A DNA stretch of 37,582 nt from CAG-1000 sp964545285 (GTDB taxonomy: Bacteria; Bacillota_I; Bacilli_A; RF39; UBA660): NCBI GenBank assembly GCA_964545285.1, contig CAZJEW010000010.1, positions 1 to 37,582 of the forward strand, given 5' to 3'. Numbering within the stretch: position 1 is the stretch's first letter; every line of letters begins with the position of its first letter. The translations under genes were made by a program, and so were the position numbers. Below the pieces are notes generated by a model. The model did not search any database, was not told where the DNA came from, and was given only the letters and a program-made list of their open reading frames with translations. Below are positions 31,810-37,582 of this stretch, one piece after another.

Positions 31810-33030
31810 ATGTCTGGAATACATGTATATAGTGAAATTAAACCATTAAAAAAAGTATTATTACATAGACCTGGAGATGAATTTTTGAATTTAACTCCTA
31901 ATACTTTGCAAAGACTTTTATTTGATGACATTCCATTTTTAAAAAAAGCACAAGAGGAGCATGATGTTTTTGCAGGAGCATTAAGAGCTGAAGGAGTGGA
32001 GGTTGTTTATCTAGTAGATTTAGCAGCTGAAGCACTAGACACTCACCCAAAAGTAAGAGAAAAGTTTTTGAAACAATTTATTAAAGAAGGGGGAGTTACA
32101 TCTGATAGGGTGTTCAATTTAGTATTTGATTATTTAAATAGTTTTCCTGATAATAGGACTTTGATAAGTAAATGTATTGCTGGAATTGATTCAGAGGATT
32201 TAAAGGGATATAGGCCAAGTAGTGGATTTTTTGCAACTAGAGATGTAGGCAAAATGATACTTGATCCACTTCCTAATTTATATGCTCCAAGAGATCCCTT
32301 TGCAAGCATAGGGGATGGAATTACACTTCATAGAATGTATTCAGTTACAAGACAAAGAGAAACTATATTAGCGGAATATATATTCAAGTATCATCCTGAA
32401 TATAAAGACACTCCTAAATATTATGATAGATATAATGCTTATCATATTGAAGGCGGAGATATTCAAGTTCTTAGTGAAGAGGTTATTGCCATTGGAATAT
32501 CTGAAAGAACTGAACCAGATGCAATAGCTTTATTTGCTAAAAATTTATTTTCTGAACCAAAAACATCATTTAAATATATTCTTGCAATAGATATACCTGA
32601 TGAAAGAAGTTTTATGCATTTAGATACTGTTATGACAAGAGTTGATGAAGCTGTATTTGCTGTTCATAGTCAAGTTATGCAAATATCAACTATATTTGAA
32701 ATTAGTAAAGGAAAAGATGGTGAGATAAACATTGTTGAACTTCACACTCCACTTGACAAAGTACTTGAAAAATATTTACATATTAAAAATGTAAAATTAA
32801 TTAAATGTGGTGGAGGAAAAAGGATACCTGCTGAAAGAGAACAATGGTCTGATGGGGCTAATTTATTAACAGTTAGACCTAATGTTGTTATAGCATATGA
32901 TAGAAATCATGTTTCAAATGAAGTGTTTAGAAAAGCTGGAATTAAAGTAATTGAAGTTCCAAGTTCAGAATTGTCTAGAGGAAGAGGAGGCCCTCATTGT
33001 ATGAGTATGGCTTTAGAAAGAGAGGATTAA
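31810..33030 (+). CDS. arcA: Arginine deiminase
   Basis: Hydrolyses arginine to citrulline and ammonia, the first step of the energy-yielding arginine deiminase pathway. Catalytic residues are all present: Asp162 (in PRDPFA), Glu214 (HIEGGD), His270 and Asp272 (HLDTVMTRVD) and the nucleophile Cys397 (GGPHCMSM). The 406 residues are typical. Just before Asp162 the usual NLYFTRD reads NLYAPRD, an unusual local change. GAGAGGAG is a strong ribosome site. arcB begins at the base after the stop. Neither arcC nor arcD is adjacent. Confidence 0.96.
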   Translation: MSGIHVYSEIKPLKKVLLHRPGDEFLNLTPNTLQRLLFDDIPFLKKAQEEHDVFAGALRAEGVEVVYLVDLAAEALDTHPKVREKFLKQFIKEGGVTSDRVFNLVFDYLNSFPDNRTLISKCIAGIDSEDLKGYRPSSGFFATRDVGKMILDPLPNLYAPRDPFASIGDGITLHRMYSVTRQRETILAEYIFKYHPEYKDTPKYYDRYNAYHIEGGDIQVLSEEVIAIGISERTEPDAIALFAKNLFSEPKTSFKYILAIDIPDERSFMHLDTVMTRVDEAVFAVHSQVMQISTIFEISKGKDGEINIVELHTPLDKVLEKYLHIKNVKLIKCGGGKRIPAEREQWSDGANLLTVRPNVVIAYDRNHVSNEVFRKAGIKVIEVPSSELSRGRGGPHCMSMALERED

Positions 33031-34026
33031 ATGGTAGATTTAAGAAAAAAAAGTTTTTTAAAAATTTTAGATTTTAATGAGGAAGAGATAAGATACTTAT
33101 TAGATTTAGCAAAAGAATTTAAAAGAAAGAAACATGCACATGAACCACATAAATATTTAGAAGGAAAAAACATTGCTATAATATTCGAAAAGACTTCAAC
33201 TAGAACAAGGTGTTCTTTTGAGGTTGCAGGATATGATTTAGGAATGAATGTTACTTATTTAGATTCAAGTGGTAGTCAACTTGGTAAAAAAGAAAGCGTT
33301 GCTGATACTGCTAGAGTATTGGGAAGAATGTATGAAGGAATCGAATTTAGAGGATTTAAACAATCTTCTGTTGAAGAACTAGCTAAGTATGCAGGTGTTC
33401 CAGTATGGAATGGTCTTACAGATTCATTTCATCCTACTCAAGTATTAGCAGATTTTATGACTATTGAGGAACATTTTGGAAAATTAAAAGGACTTAAATT
33501 GGTATTTATGGGAGATACTAGAAATAACGTTTCTAGATCATTAATGATTATGAGTGCTAAAATGGGCGTTAATTTTGTTGCATGTGGACCAAAAGAATTA
33601 TGGTGTGATGAAAAAGAATTAATTGATGAATGTAAGGCAATAGCAGAAAAAAATGGTTGTACAATAACTCAAACAGATAATATAGAAGAAGGACTTAAAG
33701 ATGCTGATGCATTATATGCTGATGTTTGGGTATCTATGGGAGAACCTGATGATATATGGGAAAAGAGAATTAATTTATTAAAGCCATATCAAGTTAATAA
33801 AAAAGCTATGTCTTATGCTAAATCTAATGCTGTGTTCTTACACGCATTACCTTCTTTTCATGATTTAAATACTTCAATAGCAGTAGACATTAATAAAAAA
33901 TTTGGAATTCCTGAAATGGAAGTAACAAATGAAGTTTTTGAATCTAGTCAATCAATTGTTTTTGATGAAGCTGAAAACAGAATGCATACAATAAAAGCTG
34001 TTATTTATGCCACTCTTAAAGACTAG
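33031..34026 (+). CDS. arcB: Ornithine carbamoyltransferase, catabolic type
   Basis: In the deiminase pathway it splits citrulline with phosphate into ornithine and carbamoyl phosphate. Carbamoyl-phosphate motif STRTR (56-60) and FHPTQ (133-137) are intact. The SMG loop is at 235-237 (DVWVSMGE). The ornithine-binding motif, normally HCLP, is HALP (271-274); the Ala codon GCA is several changes from a Cys codon, so a single base error does not explain it. The 331 residues are normal. It starts directly after the arcA stop, with AGAGAGG inside arcA. An unrelated anchored protein follows. Confidence 0.94.
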   Translation: MVDLRKKSFLKILDFNEEEIRYLLDLAKEFKRKKHAHEPHKYLEGKNIAIIFEKTSTRTRCSFEVAGYDLGMNVTYLDSSGSQLGKKESVADTARVLGRMYEGIEFRGFKQSSVEELAKYAGVPVWNGLTDSFHPTQVLADFMTIEEHFGKLKGLKLVFMGDTRNNVSRSLMIMSAKMGVNFVACGPKELWCDEKELIDECKAIAEKNGCTITQTDNIEEGLKDADALYADVWVSMGEPDDIWEKRINLLKPYQVNKKAMSYAKSNAVFLHALPSFHDLNTSIAVDINKKFGIPEMEVTNEVFESSQSIVFDEAENRMHTIKAVIYATLKD

Positions 34027-34034
34027 GTATGGTT

Positions 34035-34760
34035 ATGAAAGTAGTAAAGAAAATATTTATAATTTTGTTTTGTATCGCTATAATATTTGCAATATTATCA
34101 TATATAGATTATTTTCTTGTGAAAAACCAGAATACGTTACCTAGAATTTCATTAAAAAAAGTTGATGAAGATAAAGGCGTTATTGTATACAAAGCACTGT
34201 TTTATAAAGTTTGGTATTGTACATCAGATGGTACTACTATAATAGGTGATTATAGTGATCCTGAAGCAGTATGTCCAAGTGCATATGTTTTTATAGATGA
34301 TTATTATACTAATGCTAGTGGATTAAAAATCAGTAAAAAAGACTTATTATTGATGGTATATAAAAATGTTTATACAAACGAAATGATAGAAGTAATGTCT
34401 ACTGATTCTCAGGTGGAAAATGCTGTTTATGTTGCAGAAAATTATGGTAAAACTTTTTCTAGAAAAGTTGAAGATATTTCTGGAACAGTACATGATAAAT
34501 CACAAGAATATCCAATCGTTATATTCCCAACTTTTGAAAAAGTAGATGATACTTACGAATGGGTATATGATGATACTAATAGTGAAAATTATTATTGTGC
34601 TACGGTAGATTCTGGTGTATATAAGTATTCTAATTATAGAGATGGATATTGTGAAGATAATTTTAAAGCTATTAAAATGGATAAGAGATGGTGTGATCTT
34701 TCTGGGAATACAACATTAGTTTATATTGAAGGTTATATTAAACAATTATGTGAAGAGTAG
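34035..34760 (+). CDS. Membrane-anchored extracellular protein with cysteines, unknown
   Basis: A 241-residue protein: N-terminal hydrophobic anchor (about residues 6-27), then an exported domain with eight cysteines (such as VWYCTSDG, AVCPSAY, YYCATV, GYCEDN, RWCDLSG, QLCEE), suggesting disulfides or metal binding outside the cell. No family recognised. Two in-frame ATGs exist: the one at 34029 is one base from the AGGT site, while the one at 34035 is better spaced. The gene begins right after arcB, so it is probably on the same transcript, but nothing ties it to arginine use. Confidence 0.7.
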   Translation: MKVVKKIFIILFCIAIIFAILSYIDYFLVKNQNTLPRISLKKVDEDKGVIVYKALFYKVWYCTSDGTTIIGDYSDPEAVCPSAYVFIDDYYTNASGLKISKKDLLLMVYKNVYTNEMIEVMSTDSQVENAVYVAENYGKTFSRKVEDISGTVHDKSQEYPIVIFPTFEKVDDTYEWVYDDTNSENYYCATVDSGVYKYSNYRDGYCEDNFKAIKMDKRWCDLSGNTTLVYIEGYIKQLCEE

Positions 34761-34775
34761 AAATACTCTTTTTTT
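34753..34775 (+). terminator. Terminator of the arcAB unit, GAAA tetraloop
   Basis: AAGAGTA (34753-34759), GAAA loop, TACTCTT (34764-34770), T run. The TAG stop (34758-34760) is inside the stem. Confidence 0.85.
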
Positions 34776-34796
34776 CTTGTTTTAAAAAATATGTCG

Positions 34797-34805
34797 TGTT
34801 ATAAT
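34797..34805 (+). promoter_or_regulatory. Extended -10 promoter of cdsA
   Basis: TGtTATAAT, 17 bases before the cdsA start. Confidence 0.6.
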
Positions 34806-34822
34806 TATTTTAAGGTGAGTAT

Positions 34823-35620
34823 ATGAAAAAAAGATTAATTAGTGCATTTGTAGCATTACTTATAGTAATCCCATTGATTATTTTAGGTGGAACATGGTTC
34901 TATATTGGTGCAGGTTTAATAGGTTTAATAGGTTTTAATGAATTATTATCAGCAAGAGAAAAGAGCAAGAAGTTTCCAATACCAGTTAAACTATTAGCTG
35001 TATTATCTTTCACAATAGTAATGATGTCTAATATTTCTTCTTCAAATGAATTTATTATTGATTTTAGATATATAGTAATACCATTTGTTTTGTGTTTAAT
35101 TCCGATGATACCTTATTATAAAAACGATAGATATAATATAGAAGACGCTTTATTTATAATTGGTTCTGTTTTCTTTATAGGAGTTTCATTTAATTTTTTA
35201 ATATCAATTAGAAGTATGGATTTATATTATTTTCTTTATTTAATAATTATTACTATATTAAGTGATACTTTTGCACATTTCTTTGGTACTCAAATAGGCA
35301 AACATAAAATGAGCCCTAAAATATCTCCTAATAAAACGATAGAAGGTCTGATAGGTGGTACGATTTTTTCTACATTTGTAGGTACTGTATTTTTTGTTAC
35401 TATTTTTGAATATACCGGTTCAGTAATTGTAATTGTATTAATATCTTTATTGTTATCAATAATGTCAGCTTTTGGCGATTTGATTTTTTCTGCAATTAAG
35501 AGACATTTTAACATTAAAGATTTTGGAAATATAATGCCAGGGCATGGTGGTGTATTAGATAGAACGGATAGTATAATTTTTGCAGCTTTAGCTTTTGCAT
35601 TAGTTATATCATTTTTATAG
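34823..35620 (+). CDS. cdsA: Phosphatidate cytidylyltransferase
   Basis: Makes CDP-diacylglycerol, the substrate of PgsA encoded earlier in the window. A polytopic membrane protein of 265 residues with the family C-terminal part: SDTFAHFFGTQIGKHKMSPKISP, then NKTIEGLIGG, and the signature MPGHGGVLDRTDS (about residues 238-250). AAGGTGAG precedes the ATG. In Bacillus dxr lies between cdsA and the site-2 protease gene; here rseP follows after eight bases with no dxr. Confidence 0.94.
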   Translation: MKKRLISAFVALLIVIPLIILGGTWFYIGAGLIGLIGFNELLSAREKSKKFPIPVKLLAVLSFTIVMMSNISSSNEFIIDFRYIVIPFVLCLIPMIPYYKNDRYNIEDALFIIGSVFFIGVSFNFLISIRSMDLYYFLYLIIITILSDTFAHFFGTQIGKHKMSPKISPNKTIEGLIGGTIFSTFVGTVFFVTIFEYTGSVIVIVLISLLLSIMSAFGDLIFSAIKRHFNIKDFGNIMPGHGGVLDRTDSIIFAALAFALVISFL

Positions 35621-35628
35621 GAGATATT

Positions 35629-36684
35629 ATGAACTTTATTATTACTTTATTACTTTTACTTCTTATTTTGAGTGTTATAATTTTTATTCATGAATTTGGA
35701 CATTTTATAATTGCTAAAAAAAGTGGTGTTTATGTTGATGAATTTGCTTTAGGAATGGGTCCAATTATTTGGAAACATAAACCTAAAAAAAGTGAAACTA
35801 CTTATTCATTAAGAGCTTTTCCAATAGGTGGATTTGTTTCTATGGCTGAAAAACAAATTTCAGGTGAGAAATTAAAAAAGGATCAAGTATTAGAAAACAA
35901 AAATTTATTTCAAAAACTAAGTGTATTGTTGATGGGAATAGTAATGAATTTTGTTTTGGCAATAGTATTATTCTTTATTAGCGGTTTACTTTATGGTAAA
36001 CCTGTAAATAATCCTATAATTGGAGTTGTAGTTGAGAATTCTCCTGCAGATTTAGGTGGTCTAGAAGCGGGTGACACAGTTGTATCAATTAACGGTGCAT
36101 CAATAGATAATTGGGATGATATTCTATTGGAAATATCAGCAAAAAAATTAAAAAACAATTATGAATTTATAGTTACTAAAAGTGATGGCTCAACTGAAAC
36201 GTACAATATTATTCCAAAAGTTACAAAAGAAGATGGAACAGAAAAAAGAACATTTGGGATTGGTTCAGAAACAACAAAATATGAAAAAGGTTTCGTTAAT
36301 GCTGTAGAATATGGATTTACTGGATTCATTGAAACTATTAACACTGTATTTAAAGTTGTAGGATCTTTATTTACTGGTAGTGTTTCCATTGATAGTTTAA
36401 GTGGTCCTGTTGGAATATACTCAATAATAGATACACTAAAATCACAAGGATTGCAGGCAATTTTATATATAACTGCATATTTAAGCATAAATGTTGGTGT
36501 TATTAATTTAATTCCTATACCAGTTTTTGATGGTGGAAGAGTACTATTAGTGTTAATAGAAGCAATAACTAGAAAGAAAAGTAGTGATAAATTAGAGAAC
36601 ATTATTAATGTGGTAGGATTTGGACTTTTAATATTATTGATGCTTTATGTTACATTTAATGATATAATAAGACTCATCAGGTGA
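35629..36684 (+). CDS. rseP: Site-2 zinc metalloprotease RseP/RasP
   Basis: Intramembrane protease that completes regulated cleavage of anti-sigma factors and clears signal-peptide remnants. The HEFGH zinc motif is in the first helix (residues 22-26). One PDZ domain follows (about 125-205, with GLEAGDTVVSINGASIDNWDD). The second metal motif is NLIPIPVFDGGR near residue 300. The 351 residues and single PDZ domain match the Gram-positive type. AGGAG of its ribosome site overlaps the cdsA stop. TGA is used as the stop. Confidence 0.94.
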   Translation: MNFIITLLLLLLILSVIIFIHEFGHFIIAKKSGVYVDEFALGMGPIIWKHKPKKSETTYSLRAFPIGGFVSMAEKQISGEKLKKDQVLENKNLFQKLSVLLMGIVMNFVLAIVLFFISGLLYGKPVNNPIIGVVVENSPADLGGLEAGDTVVSINGASIDNWDDILLEISAKKLKNNYEFIVTKSDGSTETYNIIPKVTKEDGTEKRTFGIGSETTKYEKGFVNAVEYGFTGFIETINTVFKVVGSLFTGSVSIDSLSGPVGIYSIIDTLKSQGLQAILYITAYLSINVGVINLIPIPVFDGGRVLLVLIEAITRKKSSDKLENIINVVGFGLLILLMLYVTFNDIIRLIR

Positions 36685-36690
36685 GAAGTA

Positions 36691-37062
36691 GTGGAAAATA
36701 ATTTTTTAAAGAATAAGATAATAATAAAGTATTGTCCTGATTATTATAGAATAATTAACGAAAGATTTACTGCATTAGATTATATGAGTGATAAAGTTAT
36801 ACAAGTTTATCAATCTTATATCTTTTCTATTGAACCTAGAAACAAAATAGATCTTAAGAGAGCTATAGTTTTAAATGCAATTCTAGTTAAATATTTTGAT
36901 GATAGGGAATTCAAAACAGAAATATCAAGTATATTAAAAACATTAAGAGTTCCTAAAGGAACTGAAAATATACTGGTTTATATCGTTAATACTATGATAC
37001 AAATATACAATAAATACATGAAAGGTTACACAAGGAATATATATATACCTAAATGGGTTTAA
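36691..37062 (+). CDS. Small cytoplasmic protein, unknown
   Basis: A 123-residue, basic, mostly helical protein without signal or membrane segment, beginning at a GTG with AGGTGAG five bases upstream, six bases after rseP. No motif recognised. It contains several Tyr and Lys residues and ends NIYIPKWV. The close spacing to rseP and to the HD-domain gene suggests all are in the cdsA unit. The gene call rests on reading frame, ribosome site and context. Confidence 0.68.
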   Translation: MENNFLKNKIIIKYCPDYYRIINERFTALDYMSDKVIQVYQSYIFSIEPRNKIDLKRAIVLNAILVKYFDDREFKTEISSILKTLRVPKGTENILVYIVNTMIQIYNKYMKGYTRNIYIPKWV

Positions 37063-37063
37063 T

Positions 37064-37552
37064 ATGAAAAAATTATTATGTGAATATTATAATATTTATA
37101 GTGAATTTAATTCAGTAAATAAATATAGAGAAATGAAAACAATTATACATCATGGGAATAATAGATTAGCACATATTAATAGGGTTGCTAAAATTAGTTT
37201 TTATATATCAAAAAAATTAAATTTAGATTATATTTCTTGCACTAGAGGTGCATTGATGCATGACTTTTTTATAAAAGAAGATGTTAATAAAAAAAAGTAT
37301 AATACATATCTTAAAATTCATCCTTTAATAGCACTTAATAATTCTAAAGAGTTTTTTGATGTAAATGAAGTTGAAGAAAATATTATTAAATCTCATATGT
37401 ATCCTATTAATCCATTTAGACCTGTTTATAGAGAGTCAAGAATAGTTTGTTTTTGTGATAAAATTGTAAGTATCTACGAATTCTTTAGGTACGAATTGAA
37501 ATTTACTACTAATTTATTAATATTCTTTATATTAAAGTATATGTCCTTGTAG
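37064..37552 (+). CDS. HD-domain hydrolase-like protein
   Basis: A 162-residue protein with an HD phosphohydrolase layout: HHGNNRLAHINRVAKISFYI (about residues 27-46, first His ligands), then RGALMHDFF (about 62-70) with the His-Asp pair, a later His (SHMYP, about 110) and a conserved-looking CFCDKIVSIYEFF end. HD proteins remove phosphates from nucleotides or cyclic dinucleotides; the substrate is unknown. The last ten bases, including the TAG stop, lie inside the tRNA-Arg gene. Confidence 0.75.
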   Translation: MKKLLCEYYNIYSEFNSVNKYREMKTIIHHGNNRLAHINRVAKISFYISKKLNLDYISCTRGALMHDFFIKEDVNKKKYNTYLKIHPLIALNNSKEFFDVNEVEENIIKSHMYPINPFRPVYRESRIVCFCDKIVSIYEFFRYELKFTTNLLIFFILKYMSL

Positions 37553-37582
37553 CTCAGCTGTATAGAGCACCTCCCTCCTAAG
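37543..37582 (+). tRNA. tRNA-Arg (anticodon CCT), 5' part only
   Basis: The window ends inside this gene. Visible are the 5' acceptor GTCCTTG, TA, D-arm GCTC/GAGC, the 5' anticodon stem CCTCC, and the loop CTCCTAA with anticodon CCT (37577-37579), with a normal T at position 33. The 3' half is outside the window, so the acceptor stem cannot be checked. Confidence 0.85.

Noticed and set aside
36159..36602. Minus-strand open frame within rseP
   Set aside because: Shadow of the PDZ and second metal-site region; no ribosome site or family resemblance.
15266..36684. Mycoplasma-type genetic code (TGA as Trp)
   Set aside because: TGA terminates the genes at 15266-15268 and 36682-36684, and Trp positions in conserved motifs are TGG.
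1..37582. CRISPR array, insertion sequence, prophage or replication origin
   Set aside because: No spaced direct repeats, transposase, integrase, phage genes or DnaA-box cluster seen; genes are nearly all housekeeping or envelope type.

Overview
The window is very A+T-rich bacterial chromosome. Standard-code stops are used: TGA ends the genes at 15266-15268 and 36682-36684, and Trp is TGG, so this is not the Mycoplasma TGA=Trp code. Gene content and order (priA-fmt, gpsB-rnpB, rodZ-pgsA-recA, ftsY-ylxM, cdsA-rseP, RNase J, a B-type RNase P RNA) place it in the Firmicutes/Bacilli. The closest fit is an uncultured, reduced gut-type Bacilli/Mollicutes-related lineage (RF39 or Erysipelotrichia-like); that placement is inference. 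A 10-N gap inside the recA leader, with two divergent copies of the same ~100 bp on either side, shows a scaffolded and probably metagenomic assembly.

Layout. 1-8.1 kb: zinc-ribbon membrane protein, miaB, anchored unknown, HAD nucleotidase, metallo-hydrolase, priA, fmt, anchored unknown, gpsB. 8.1-11 kb: rnpB, RodZ-like protein, pgsA, LexA-type operator plus recA. 11-19.2 kb: cysS, a VanY-fold protein lacking its active-site residues, yvcK, tRNA-Ala, a polytopic membrane protein, a DUF1003 protein, an unknown, murF and an unusual HTH-metallophosphoesterase. 19.3-21 kb (minus strand): RNase J. 21-24.7 kb: methyltransferase broken by one in-frame stop, ftsY, ylxM, a pair of small pseudopilin-like proteins, an SPFH protein. 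24.7-29.5 kb: D,D-carboxypeptidase, FNT channel, a surface protein whose sorting signal lies in the -1 frame after an A9G slippery run, a SpoIIAA-like/sigma pair with no SpoIIAB, a minus-strand exported protein. 29.5-34 kb: polar amino-acid ABC transporter followed by arginine deiminase and ornithine carbamoyltransferase. 34-37.6 kb: anchored unknown, cdsA, rseP, unknown, HD-domain protein, and the start of a tRNA-Arg at the window edge.

Together the genes cover translation (miaB, fmt, cysS, tRNAs, rnpB), envelope building (pgsA, cdsA, murF, dacA-type carboxypeptidase, gpsB, rodZ), membrane targeting and proteolysis (ftsY, ylxM, rseP), DNA maintenance (priA, recA) and arginine fermentation with its likely importer. 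Most transcription units are short. They begin with a -10 element (often extended TGnTATAAT) a few nucleotides before the ribosome site and end with a hairpin that often includes the stop codon.

The observations most worth pursuing are the frameshift-gated NPKTN sorting signal, the two-gene STAS/sigma module with a lost phosphorylation site, the VanY pseudo-peptidase, the HALP (not HCLP) motif of the carbamoyltransferase, and the recA scaffold join. I saw no CRISPR array, insertion sequence, prophage or replication origin.
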